Part shown: positions 1 to 7,413 of the stretch, piece after piece
Layout of the letters: every line of letters begins with the position of its first letter
How positions within the stretch are numbered: the stretch's first letter is position 1
From: Paracrocinitomix sp039939375
Lineage (GTDB): Bacteria > Bacteroidota > Bacteroidia > Flavobacteriales_D > Crocinitomicaceae
Direction: 5' to 3'
DNA length: 64,000 nucleotides
NCBI GenBank assembly: GCA_039939375.1
Contig: JBDVJO010000011.1
Span: 806,001-870,000, forward strand
Program-made: the position numbers and the translations under genes
The notes under the pieces: model-generated
What the model saw: only the letters and a program-made list of their open reading frames with translations
Told to the model about the DNA's origin: nothing
Databases searched by the model: none

Positions 1-315
1 TATTCTATGGAGTTGAGGTATCCGGTTTCACTGAATCCAAATGCAACCATTTACGGATTGTTATTTGCTGAAGCAGGAAACACTTACAATGGCTTTACAG
101 ACTTTAACCCTTTCAACGTAAAAAGATCAGCCGGTGCGGGTGTAAGAATTTTCTTACCAATGTTCGGTATGTTAGGAGTAGATTTTGCTTGGGGATTCGA
201 TCCACTTGATCCTGGAGCACAGGGTGTTGGTTCGGCAGATGACCCTGGAGCAACTCAAAAAGGCTACACTTTTGGTTTCTTCCCAATAATTGGAATGAAT
301 ATTGGAGATTTATAA
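1..315 (+). CDS. bamA: Outer-membrane assembly factor BamA, C-terminal fragment
   Basis: This is the 3' end of a gene that starts upstream of the window; the frame is open from base 1. The roughly 104 residues look like the last strands of a BamA/Omp85 barrel: alternating aromatic and polar positions, the motif RSAGAGVRIFLPMFG, then a strand reading DFAWGFD and a closing FGFFPIIGMNIGDL region. BamA folds and inserts beta-barrel proteins into the outer membrane. Two Skp/OmpH-type chaperone genes follow directly, the usual bamA-skp order in Bacteroidota, which supports the call. The POTRA domains cannot be seen. Confidence 0.85.
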   Translation, partial: YSMELRYPVSLNPNATIYGLLFAEAGNTYNGFTDFNPFNVKRSAGAGVRIFLPMFGMLGVDFAWGFDPLDPGAQGVGSADDPGATQKGYTFGFFPIIGMNIGDL

Positions 316-348
316 GTAGTAATCAATAAACAGTTCTGCGAATATTGT

Positions 349-356
349 TAAATTTG
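349..356 (+). promoter_or_regulatory. Bacteroidota -7 promoter element (TAAATTTG)
   Basis: TAAATTTG matches the Bacteroidota -7 consensus TAnnTTTG and ends 17 bases before the ATG of the first OmpH gene. I see no clear -33 TTG at the right distance. The skp pair may therefore have its own promoter in addition to read-through from bamA. Confidence 0.45.
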
Positions 357-373
357 CAGCCTTCTAAACAGAT

Positions 374-898
374 ATGAAGAAAGTAATAGGAATATTAATC
401 GTTTTAATGAGCTTCGCTACAGTAGCTTCAGCACAGCGATATGCGTATGTAGATACACGGTATATCTTAGAAAGTAATCCAGAGTATACCAAAGCACAAG
501 AAGAGTTAAACAAGCTTTCTGAGCAATGGGTAAAAGAGGTAGAAGATAGATTTAACCAAGTGCAAACGAAAAGAAATGAGTTTGAAGCGGAGAAAATCTT
601 ATTGCCAGAAGAGATTAAGAAACAACGATTAAAAGAAATAAATACCTTAGAAACGCAAGCAAAAGAATTGCAAAAAAAGCGTTTCGGAGTTGGTGGAGAC
701 TTGTTCTCAACAAGAGAGCAATTAATTAAACCAATACAAGATCAAATTTTTAACGCCATCCAAAAAATAGCAGGTGAGCGTAATTTCGCCTTTGTTTTTG
801 ACAAGGCAAATCAATCAAATTTACTCTACGCAGACCCTAAGTATGATATTAGCGATCAAGTACTTAGAGAAATGGGCATTAAAGTTGTAAAGAACTAA
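374..898 (+). CDS. OmpH/Skp family periplasmic chaperone
   Basis: A 174-residue protein with a signal peptide (about residues 1-20, ending ASAQ) and an N-terminal strand reading RYAYVDTRYILESNPEY, typical of OmpH/Skp. The middle, residues about 35-125, is charged and helical with long runs of E, K and Q, as expected for the Skp coiled-coil tentacles. The C-terminus (FAFVFDKANQSNLLYADPKYD) is the conserved return strand. Skp holds unfolded outer-membrane proteins in the periplasm and hands them to BamA, whose gene is just upstream. A second family member follows 23 bases later. Confidence 0.88.
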   Translation: MKKVIGILIVLMSFATVASAQRYAYVDTRYILESNPEYTKAQEELNKLSEQWVKEVEDRFNQVQTKRNEFEAEKILLPEEIKKQRLKEINTLETQAKELQKKRFGVGGDLFSTREQLIKPIQDQIFNAIQKIAGERNFAFVFDKANQSNLLYADPKYDISDQVLREMGIKVVKN

Positions 899-921
899 GA
901 GTAAAGACACAAACAAATAAA

Positions 922-1464
922 ATGAATATGAAAAAATCAATTATAATATTAATCGCTCTTTTAACGCTAGGATCATTTGGAGCGGTAGCACAAACTGCAA
1001 CTTTTGCTCACGTTCACAGCATTGAAGTTTTTGATACGATACAATCGTTTAAAGATTTACAGAAAGAACAAATGGAGATTCAAAAAAGATATGCAGACGT
1101 AGAAAAGAAAATCTACGCAGATCTTGAGAAAATCCAAAGAGAAGTTGAAATGGGTGGAGATACCTTAAGTCAAATTGAGTTTGCTTTGTATCAAGATGAT
1201 GCCAATAATAAACAATTGCAATTACAGAAAGTACAGCAAAGTACACAGCAATCAATGGATATCTTGACGCAAAGATCTTATAAGTTAGAAGAGATGTACA
1301 GAAAAGCTGTTGAAAAGGTAGCAAAAGCTGAAGGTGTAACTTATGTATTTGATGCTGATCAGCAAGTGATTTATGCTTCTGACAAAGGAAAAGATTTAAC
1401 AGATAAAGTAATGCAAGAATGTTTGAAAATGGATGCTGAAAATCCAGTTCACAGATATCCTTGA
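922..1464 (+). CDS. OmpH/Skp family periplasmic chaperone, second copy
   Basis: A 180-residue paralogue of the preceding chaperone. It has a signal peptide ending AVAQ near residue 24, an N-terminal strand (TFAHVHSIEVFDTIQ), a Gln/Lys-rich helical middle and the C-terminal signature TYVFDADQQVIYASDKGKDLT. The two copies differ clearly in sequence, so the duplication is old. Starting at the second Met (position 928) would change little. A strong terminator follows, closing the bamA-skp-skp unit. Confidence 0.87.
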   Translation: MNMKKSIIILIALLTLGSFGAVAQTATFAHVHSIEVFDTIQSFKDLQKEQMEIQKRYADVEKKIYADLEKIQREVEMGGDTLSQIEFALYQDDANNKQLQLQKVQQSTQQSMDILTQRSYKLEEMYRKAVEKVAKAEGVTYVFDADQQVIYASDKGKDLTDKVMQECLKMDAENPVHRYP

Positions 1465-1486
1465 TTCTAATCTTGAAAAAAAAATT

Positions 1487-1519
1487 AAAAGCCGATTCAA
1501 TTTTGAATCGGCTTTTTTT
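1487..1519 (+). terminator. Rho-independent terminator after the skp pair
   Basis: A 14-bp perfect stem (1487-1500 pairing with 1503-1516, GCCGATTC core) runs into a T tract. It ends the bamA-skp unit, so murI must have its own promoter. Confidence 0.85.
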
Positions 1520-1566
1520 ATGCGATTAACTGCAAATAATAATTCCCTCAGCTTATTCAGAACCGA

Positions 1567-1600
1567 TTGCACATTTTATTTCGGATTAATCTTAAATTTG
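1567..1600 (+). promoter_or_regulatory. murI promoter (TTG -33, TAAATTTG -7)
   Basis: TAAATTTG at 1593-1600 matches the -7 consensus; a TTG at 1567-1569 lies 23 bases upstream as a possible -33 element. Only five bases separate the box from the murI ATG at 1606, so transcription should begin at or next to the start codon, giving a leaderless or nearly leaderless mRNA. Confidence 0.55.
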
Positions 1601-1605
1601 AGAAC

Positions 1606-2406
1606 ATGGAAAACAAACCAATCGGCATATTTGATTCTGGGGTAGGAGGACTTACAGTTGCTAAGGCAATCGCTCAGGCGCTTCCTAACGAACAAATCAT
1701 TTATTTTGGAGATACTGCGCACTTGCCTTATGGAGATAAGTCCAGAGAGTCTGTGAAAGCATATTCAAAAAGAATTACTGGTTTCTTATTGGCAAAAGGA
1801 TGTAAAGCGATAGTAATTGCCTGTAATACGGCTTCAGCTCATGCGTTTTCTGATTTGAAGAAGTTTTATCCAAAGGTGCCCATTATCAATGTAGTGAATC
1901 CTACTGTGAATTACTGTTGTGAAAAGTTTGATGCAGGAAAAATCGGCGTTATTGCGACAAAAGGAACCATAAAGTCGAGAATATATCCGAGAAAAATAGT
2001 TAAAAAGAATCCAAACCTTGAGGTTCCGCAGGCTGCTGCACCTTTATTAGTTCCAATGATTGAAGAAGGATTTTTTAACAATAACATTTCGCAAACAATT
2101 ATCAATTCGTATTTGTCATCTAAAAATTTTGAAGGAATCCAGGCTTTGATTTTAGGATGCACACATTATCCTCTCATTAAAGAAGAGGTTAAAAACTATT
2201 TTAAAGGTGAAGTTGATGTGATTGATTCTGCTTCAGTTGTAGCTGAGTTCACTAAGAAATTATTGAAAAAAGAAGGCCTACTCGCTAATGAAAAAAAGGC
2301 TGATAACTTGTTCTATATTTCAGACTTTACGGATAGCTTCAAAGAAACCTCAAAACTCTTTTTCGGCGAAAAAATCAACCTGCGCGAAGAACGTATTTGG
2401 GATTAG
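1606..2406 (+). CDS. murI: Glutamate racemase
   Basis: A 266-residue protein that converts L-glutamate to D-glutamate for peptidoglycan. The N-terminus MENKPIGIFDSGVGGLTV carries the catalytic-site Asp/Ser motif. The two catalytic Cys sit in VIACNTASAHA and ILGCTHYPLI, both intact. An in-frame TTG at 1567 would add 13 residues that do not belong to the family and overlaps the putative promoter, so I place the start at the ATG of MENKP. The gene stands alone between a terminator and a repeat region. Confidence 0.95.
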   Translation: MENKPIGIFDSGVGGLTVAKAIAQALPNEQIIYFGDTAHLPYGDKSRESVKAYSKRITGFLLAKGCKAIVIACNTASAHAFSDLKKFYPKVPIINVVNPTVNYCCEKFDAGKIGVIATKGTIKSRIYPRKIVKKNPNLEVPQAAAPLLVPMIEEGFFNNNISQTIINSYLSSKNFEGIQALILGCTHYPLIKEEVKNYFKGEVDVIDSASVVAEFTKKLLKKEGLLANEKKADNLFYISDFTDSFKETSKLFFGEKINLREERIWD

Positions 2407-2453
2407 GCACATTTCGCTGGTTTTAGTTCGAATGTTGTTTAGATTTAAGAACT

Positions 2454-2495
2454 AAGAGTCAAGAGTCAAGAGTCAAGAGTCAAGAGTCGAGAGTC
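2454..2495. repeat. Tandem heptamer repeat AAGAGTC x6
   Basis: Six head-to-tail copies of the 7-mer AAGAGTC, the last starting with G instead of A, lie 47 bases after murI. The unit is not a multiple of three and no ORF uses it. Copy-number change by slippage is likely. It opens the 505-base gene-free stretch 2407-2911. Confidence 0.9.
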
Positions 2496-2504
2496 AAGAA
2501 CAAC

Positions 2505-2640
2505 GTCCCTCCACTTCGACTTACTTCGGCTTCGCTCAGCACAGGCCGCTCGGTCAGCGGTTAATGAAACACGTCCCCTTTCGTTCCTCTCGGCTTACTT
2601 CGGCTGCGCTCAGCACAAGCCGCTCGATTAACTCGGTCAT
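2505..2640. repeat. REP-like GC-rich intergenic repeat
   Basis: This stretch is much richer in G+C than its surroundings. It holds two related copies of a block with the core ACTTACTTCGGCT(T/G)CGCTCAGCACA followed by (A/G)GCCGCTCG, at about 2519-2555 and 2593-2626. The core returns in the opposite orientation at 54997-55080 (CGAAGTAAGTCGA, GAGCGG, TTGTGCTGAC). I read it as a dispersed REP-like element. The reading frames through it are repeats, not genes. Confidence 0.65.
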
Positions 2641-2646
2641 CTCGCT

Positions 2647-2784
2647 ACGAAACACGAAACACGAAACACGAGTCTCGAGTCTCCAGTTTCACCTCCCAGA
2701 TACCAACGCCACGAAACACGAAAAACGAAACACGAGTCTCCAGTGTCCAGTTTCAACCCCCGGATACCAACGCCACGAAACACG
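2647..2784. repeat. Two tandem 64-bp units built on ACGAAAC heptamers
   Basis: Copy one is 2647-2710 and copy two is 2711-2774, both exactly 64 bases, with a third copy beginning ACGAAACACG at 2775. Each unit starts with three ACGAAAC-type heptamers and an ACGAGTC, then a unique part ending GATACCAACGCC. The copies differ at a handful of positions. From 2785 to 2911 I see only AT-rich sequence leading to the next gene. Confidence 0.85.
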
Positions 2785-2911
2785 CTCACCATCCGAAACA
2801 CAGTGAAGGATGGATCCACGAGTTTTGTCATTTCCTGAATTAACCCTAGTATTGTAGAACAATAAAAATCGCAGTATTAAAAATCTACCCTATCACATAT
2901 TAAATATCATT

Positions 2912-3271
2912 ATGATCGCGGGAGGAGTGGGCTTTATCATGGCTATGCTAAACTTGATTCCATGGCTGTTGCAATTTAGAATTATGCACTTTTTAATTTT
3001 GGTGGGTGGGTCTATTTTTTTAAAACTGTTGTATGGATTGCTTTTCAAAGATTCTGCCGACCCCATAAATGTTAACCCTTTGGCCAGAAAACTTTTTTAT
3101 GCCGCTATGGCTATTCTGGCTTTGGCTTTATTCATGAGAAAATATGGTTTACCTTATTATAATGTGGTTCTTTATTTAGATATTCCTGCTCAAATAGGGG
3201 CCTTGGCAATTTCCTTTTCGTCTATAGGATTATCAAAAAAAGAATTAAATGAAGATATCTTGGACTCATGA
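2912..3271 (+). CDS. Small integral membrane protein, unknown function
   Basis: A 119-residue hydrophobic protein with about four predicted membrane helices (residues 3-20, 25-45, 62-78 and 86-105) and a short charged tail. I do not recognise a family. Its stop overlaps the next start by four bases (ATGA), so it is probably translated together with the next gene and lies in one operon with pnuC and the kinase downstream. The start is the first ATG after the repeat region. Confidence 0.6.
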   Translation: MIAGGVGFIMAMLNLIPWLLQFRIMHFLILVGGSIFLKLLYGLLFKDSADPINVNPLARKLFYAAMAILALALFMRKYGLPYYNVVLYLDIPAQIGALAISFSSIGLSKKELNEDILDS

Positions 3272-3600
3272 AGTTATACCTGGATAGTGAAATAGCAAAT
3301 GAAAAATTTTCGGTGTTGCCTTCAGGAATAATAACGGTTTCTGAAATTGCTGAGCTGTTAACTGCTGATCTGAAAACGGATGAAGGAGTAGTTTGGATCG
3401 GAGAATATACAGATGCCTTACTTGAAATAGTTCCAAAAGAAAGAAAATATGGCTGGATGCTGGCCTCCTTAAAAAATCCTTTTTTTGTTAAACTTGAGCA
3501 GCTTGAAGACTTGGAGAGGTTCAACAAAGTTAAATGTGATGGATTTGTTTCTACATCTAAGGAGATCTTATTAAAACTAGATAATCAATTCAATGGATGA
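3268..3600 (+). CDS. Conserved hypothetical protein in the pnuC operon
   Basis: A 110-residue soluble protein with no signal peptide or membrane helix. It looks like a small alpha/beta fold: LYLDSEIANEKFSVLP, then helical EIAELLTADLK, then VVWIGEYTD and a C-terminal helix. No catalytic motif can be seen and I do not recognise the family. It overlaps the genes on both sides (4 and 8 bases), which argues for a real translated member of a tight operon. Confidence 0.6.
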   Translation: MKLYLDSEIANEKFSVLPSGIITVSEIAELLTADLKTDEGVVWIGEYTDALLEIVPKERKYGWMLASLKNPFFVKLEQLEDLERFNKVKCDGFVSTSKEILLKLDNQFNG

Positions 3601-4204
3601 TGTTGTAAAAGGTTTTATTGAAGGTTTGATTGCCACTTCGTTGATTGAATGGATAGCAGTGGCCACAGGTGTAGCTTATGTGATTTTGGCAGCGCGAAAA
3701 AGCATTTTCTGTTGGGTGTTTGCGATAATTAGTTCAGGGATTTACATGTATCTATGCATTTCGGTTGATTATATTCTAGAGTCCTTTTTACAGTTTTTTT
3801 ATGTGATAATGGCGATTGTTGGGTGGGTGATGTGGAATAAATCAAAATTAGATAATTACCCAATTGTTAAATGGAAACCCAATTTTCACGTCTTCAACAT
3901 TGGTGTTAGTGCAGTGATTTGTCTGGTTTTGGGCTATTATTTTGATGAATCTACGGATCAGGCTTATCCATATCTGGATGCTTTCACCACAGTGTTTAGT
4001 TTGGCTGCGACTTATATGGTAATGCAAAGGGTTTTGGAGAATTGGATCTATTGGATTGTGATAGATATTGCAGGGATGTTTTTGTACGCGGCTAAAGGTT
4101 TTTATCTTTCGGCTGTGCTGTATTTCGCATTTACGATTATTGCTGTTTTCGGATACCTAGCTTGGCGGAAGAAGTATAGAGAATTGAATCTTAAACATGA
4201 TTAA
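3593..4204 (+). CDS. PnuC-family vitamin/nucleoside transporter
   Basis: A 203-residue inner-membrane protein with about seven hydrophobic helices. The segment KSIFCWVFAIISSGIYMYLC and the later FYVIMAIVGWVMW match the PnuC family, including the Trp-rich WxxW-type pattern. PnuC proteins move nicotinamide riboside by facilitated diffusion; a subgroup (PnuT) carries thiamine. The next gene is a NadR-like kinase that could trap the substrate by phosphorylation, and the gene after that is a TPP-riboswitch TonB receptor. Family membership is clear; the substrate (thiamine or nicotinamide riboside) is open, with context favouring thiamine. Confidence 0.85.
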   Translation: MDDVVKGFIEGLIATSLIEWIAVATGVAYVILAARKSIFCWVFAIISSGIYMYLCISVDYILESFLQFFYVIMAIVGWVMWNKSKLDNYPIVKWKPNFHVFNIGVSAVICLVLGYYFDESTDQAYPYLDAFTTVFSLAATYMVMQRVLENWIYWIVIDIAGMFLYAAKGFYLSAVLYFAFTIIAVFGYLAWRKKYRELNLKHD

Positions 4205-4715
4205 AATAGCAATTACAGGACCCGAGTGTTCAGGGAAAACGACTTTAGCCATTGCTCTAGGACAGGAGTTTGACATTAGTTGGATTCCAGAATTTTCGCG
4301 AGTTTACCTTTCTAAACTAGATCGATCTTATAAGCAAGAAGATCTGGATGTTATCGCCCAAAAACAGCAGAATGCCATAGATTTAATTGAAAGAATCGGA
4401 AAGGGAAAGTACTTAATAACAGATACTGAAATGACGGTCATGAAAATTTGGTCGCAAGAAAAGTATCAAGATGTCTCTGAAACGATTACCACTCTCTGGC
4501 AGCAACAATCTTATGACCTGTATTTACTTTGCAAGCCTGATATTCCATATGAAAATGATCCCTTAAGAGAGAATCCTGATGACAGAGACCGACTTTATGA
4601 AATTTATAAAGCTGAATTAATTTCAAAAGGAGTTCATTTTGTTGAAATTGAAGGGCTTGAGTTCCAAAGAAAAGCAAAGGCTTTAAAAGCCATTGAAGAT
4701 TTAAATTCAAATTAA
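4197..4715 (+). CDS. NadR-like AAA/P-loop kinase (ribosylnicotinamide- or thiamine-kinase candidate)
   Basis: A 172-residue P-loop protein. The Walker A motif GPECSGKTTL is at residues 8-17 and the lid-region signature LLCKPDIPYENDPLRENPDD at about 118-137, both typical of the kinase domain of NadR, which phosphorylates nicotinamide riboside. The nucleotidyltransferase domain of full NadR is absent, so this is the kinase alone. The gene overlaps pnuC by eight bases and sits just upstream of a thiamine-regulated receptor, so thiamine is a serious alternative substrate. I infer a transporter-kinase pair. Confidence 0.8.
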   Translation: MIKIAITGPECSGKTTLAIALGQEFDISWIPEFSRVYLSKLDRSYKQEDLDVIAQKQQNAIDLIERIGKGKYLITDTEMTVMKIWSQEKYQDVSETITTLWQQQSYDLYLLCKPDIPYENDPLRENPDDRDRLYEIYKAELISKGVHFVEIEGLEFQRKAKALKAIEDLNSN

Positions 4716-4726
4716 AATTTAAGCTA

Positions 4727-4734
4727 TATCTTTG
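4727..4734 (+). promoter_or_regulatory. -7 promoter element before the TPP riboswitch (TATCTTTG)
   Basis: TATCTTTG is a perfect TAnnTTTG match 26 bases before the aptamer. The same octamer precedes the cobalamin riboswitch and rnpB in this window. It marks a separate transcript for the receptor gene. Confidence 0.6.
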
Positions 4735-4759
4735 CGGCGTCTTATTTAATTTAAGACGT

Positions 4760-4843
4760 CTCATAAGGGGTGTCCCGATTGTTCGGGACTGAGATTATAC
4801 CCATTGACCAGATCAGGCTAGTACCTGCGTTGGGAAATGAAGA
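4760..4843 (+). promoter_or_regulatory. TPP (thiamine pyrophosphate) riboswitch aptamer
   Basis: The conserved THI-box elements appear in order: AAGGGGTG (4765-4772), a variable stem TCCCGATTGTTCGGGA (4773-4788), CTGAGATTATACCC (4789-4802), and GTACCTGCGTTGGGAA (4821-4836). This is a complete class-defining TPP aptamer ahead of a TonB receptor. It makes thiamine or a thiamine precursor the most likely cargo of that receptor. Confidence 0.95.
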
Positions 4844-4862
4844 CAAATTATTTATTAACTAA

Positions 4863-4904
4863 TTCCCAAGAATTAGCCCCTTGTCTTGTTAAAAACAAGA
4901 TAAA
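4863..4904 (+). promoter_or_regulatory. Expression platform of the TPP riboswitch
   Basis: CCCCTT at 4877-4882 can pair with AAGGGG at 4765-4770, whose GGG otherwise forms aptamer helix P2, and TTCCCAA at 4863-4869 can pair with TTGGGAA at 4830-4836. A small hairpin (TCTTGTT 4884-4890 with AACAAGA 4894-4900) sits four bases before the ATG. No T-rich terminator is present, so control is probably at translation initiation. Confidence 0.5.
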
Positions 4905-7361
4905 ATGAAAACAAATTTCATTGCTATGATTTGGGCCGTATTACTTTCGGTTCCGGTCACATTTTCACAATTTTCCATTCAAGGAAACGTCCAATCAAGC
5001 GAGGGCGAAAATTTAGCTTGGACTAAAATCAAAATCAAAGACACATACGTAGGTGCCCTATCAGATGTGGATGGTAATTTTGAAATCTCAAATTTAAAGG
5101 CCGGAAATTACGTCCTGATTTTTGAATCGGCTGGGTATGAAACCCTTGAAAAAGAAGTTGATTTAAAAGAGGATATTACAGGGCTAAACATCCAGTTAGT
5201 TGAAAGCCCTTACATGTATGATGCGGTTATTGTTGAAGCCGTGAAGGCAGGTGACAAAACGCCATCAACCTATACCAACCTTGACAGAAAGGATATTGAC
5301 AAGCAAAACTTTGGTCAAGATATGCCCTTTTTGTTTCAAGGAACGCCATCTACCGTTGTAACATCTGATGCTGGAGCAGGAGTGGGGTATACGGGTATTC
5401 GAATTAGAGGTGTCGATCCAACAAGAACCAATGTTACCATTAACGGTATTCCAATTAATGATTCAGAATCGCACGGAACTTTCTGGGTAAATATGCCAGA
5501 TTTCGCATCTTCGGTGGATAACATCCAAATTCAAAGAGGAGTCGGAACTTCTTCTAACGGTGCCGCGGCTTTTGGGGCAAGTATTAATGTTGAAACCAAT
5601 GATATCAATCGAAAAGCCTATGCTGTTTTAGATAATTCAGTTGGATCTTTCTCAACTTGGAAAAACACCATAAAGGCAGGTTCTGGATTAATCAACGATA
5701 AATTCACGGTTGATATGCGTTTATCAAATATTCAATCTGGTGGATACATTGATAGAGCCGCTTCTGATTTAAAATCCTTATATGTTTCTGGAGCTTGGTT
5801 AGGAAAGAAATCTATTTTGAAAGCAAATGTTTTTATGGGTAGAGAGAAAACTTACCAGGCTTGGTGGGGAACTCCGGAATCAGTGCTTTCTGGCAATCAA
5901 GATTCAATTATTGCATTTGCCGATAGAAACTGGATTTTTGGAGAAGATCGTGACAATTTATTGAATTCAGGTAGAACATATAACTATTATACCTACGAAA
6001 ATGAAGTGGATAATTATGGTCAAGATCACTATCAATTACACTTTGTCCATGAGTTTAATTCTAAGCTGAATTTCTCAGTTGCTGGGCACTATACAAGAGG
6101 AAAAGGATATTTTGAGCAGTACAAAGCTGACGAAGACTTTTCAACTTACGGATTTGATCCTCTCGTGTTTACTAATGATACCGTGACTACAACAGACATC
6201 ATCAGAAGAAGATGGTTGGATAACCATTTTTACGGAGGAATTTTTTCATTGAATTACAGTTCAAAGAAAGGTTTAGACATTACCTGGGGTGGAGCTGCTA
6301 ATGCTTATCAAGGAGCGCACTACGGTGAAGTAATCTGGGCAGAATTTGCTTCACAATCTGATATTAGAGATAGATATTATGAAAATGATGCCTTTAAAGT
6401 TGACGTAGCTTCTTATGTAAAAGCAACTTATTCGTTGAAAGATTTCACGTTTTACGGAGATGTTCAATACAGACATATAGATTATAGCTTTTTAGGTTTT
6501 GATGAAGTAGATGGTCAAATAGAGGCGTTAGATCAAAAAGTAAGTTATGATTTCATCAATCCAAAAGTCGGTGTGATGTATGACTTGAATGACAAGCATA
6601 ATTTTTACGGGTCATTTGCAATTGCAAACAGAGAACCAACTAGAGGAGATTTCGTTGAAAGTACACCTGCGTCAAGACCTACACATGAAACCTTACAAAA
6701 TGCAGAGGTAGGATACCGATTGAAAACGAAGAATGTATTCGTTAATGCGAATTATTATTTAATGAACTACCAAAATCAATTGATTTTAACGGGTCAAGTG
6801 AATGATGTTGGAGCTTACATTAGAGATAACGTAGCAAAAAGTTATAGAATGGGAGTTGAGTTAGAAGGAGGCGTACTTTTAGGTAAAAAAGTTAGTGTAA
6901 CAGGTAATGTAACCTATAGTCAGAATAAGATTCCAACATTTATTGAGTACATTGATGACTATGACAACGGAGGACAAATTGAAATCACACATACAAATAC
7001 TGATTTAGCTTTTTCTCCAAACTTGATTAGTTCAGCTGCAATTTCTTACGAACCATTGAATAACCTTTACTTAACCTTTACTTCAAAATATGTAGGAAAG
7101 CAATACTTGGATAACACTTCTAATGAAAGCAGAAAGTTAGACGCTTATTTCGTTTCGCATTTAAGAGCAGAGTATTCTTTTACAACCAAGGTTTTTAAAG
7201 AAGTTAAATTGGGAGCATCCGTAAATAATATCTTCAATCAATTATATGCTAATAATGGATATACTTATGGTTGGTACGCAGGTGGTGCGTATGCAAGAGA
7301 AAATTTCATGTATCCGCAAGCCGGAATAAACTTCTTAGGTAGATTAACCTTAACATTATAG
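4905..7361 (+). CDS. TonB-dependent receptor, TPP-riboswitch controlled (thiamine uptake)
   Basis: An 818-residue outer-membrane receptor. It has a signal peptide (about 1-21, ending TFSQ), a carboxypeptidase-regulatory-like domain at about 23-110 (GNVQSSEGENLAWTKIKIKD), a plug domain at about 115-235 (GIRIRGVDPTRTNVTINGIP), and a 22-strand-type barrel ending in an aromatic-rich strand (FLGRLTLTL). Such receptors use TonB/ExbBD energy to bring in scarce ligands. The riboswitch in its leader points to thiamine or a related pyrimidine/thiazole compound. Length and domain order are normal. A bidirectional terminator follows. Confidence 0.9.
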   Translation: MKTNFIAMIWAVLLSVPVTFSQFSIQGNVQSSEGENLAWTKIKIKDTYVGALSDVDGNFEISNLKAGNYVLIFESAGYETLEKEVDLKEDITGLNIQLVESPYMYDAVIVEAVKAGDKTPSTYTNLDRKDIDKQNFGQDMPFLFQGTPSTVVTSDAGAGVGYTGIRIRGVDPTRTNVTINGIPINDSESHGTFWVNMPDFASSVDNIQIQRGVGTSSNGAAAFGASINVETNDINRKAYAVLDNSVGSFSTWKNTIKAGSGLINDKFTVDMRLSNIQSGGYIDRAASDLKSLYVSGAWLGKKSILKANVFMGREKTYQAWWGTPESVLSGNQDSIIAFADRNWIFGEDRDNLLNSGRTYNYYTYENEVDNYGQDHYQLHFVHEFNSKLNFSVAGHYTRGKGYFEQYKADEDFSTYGFDPLVFTNDTVTTTDIIRRRWLDNHFYGGIFSLNYSSKKGLDITWGGAANAYQGAHYGEVIWAEFASQSDIRDRYYENDAFKVDVASYVKATYSLKDFTFYGDVQYRHIDYSFLGFDEVDGQIEALDQKVSYDFINPKVGVMYDLNDKHNFYGSFAIANREPTRGDFVESTPASRPTHETLQNAEVGYRLKTKNVFVNANYYLMNYQNQLILTGQVNDVGAYIRDNVAKSYRMGVELEGGVLLGKKVSVTGNVTYSQNKIPTFIEYIDDYDNGGQIEITHTNTDLAFSPNLISSAAISYEPLNNLYLTFTSKYVGKQYLDNTSNESRKLDAYFVSHLRAEYSFTTKVFKEVKLGASVNNIFNQLYANNGYTYGWYAGGAYARENFMYPQAGINFLGRLTLTL

Positions 7362-7380
7362 AATAAGTCATATTGTAATT

Positions 7381-7413
7381 AAAGGTCGTCTTAGAAACAA
7401 GACGGCCTTTTTT
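7381..7413. terminator. Terminator between convergent genes
   Basis: A 12-bp stem with one G-U pair (7381-7392 with 7399-7410) and a six-base loop, flanked by T residues on one side and A residues on the other. It can serve the receptor gene on the plus strand; its edge touches the stop codon of the minus-strand gene. Confidence 0.8.

Noticed and set aside
2454..2784. A CRISPR array
   Set aside because: The repeats are contiguous without unique spacers and no cas gene is in the window.
2564..2831. Open reading frames on both strands in the repeat region
   Set aside because: They run through the REP-like and 64-bp repeats, have repeat-derived composition and no start context.
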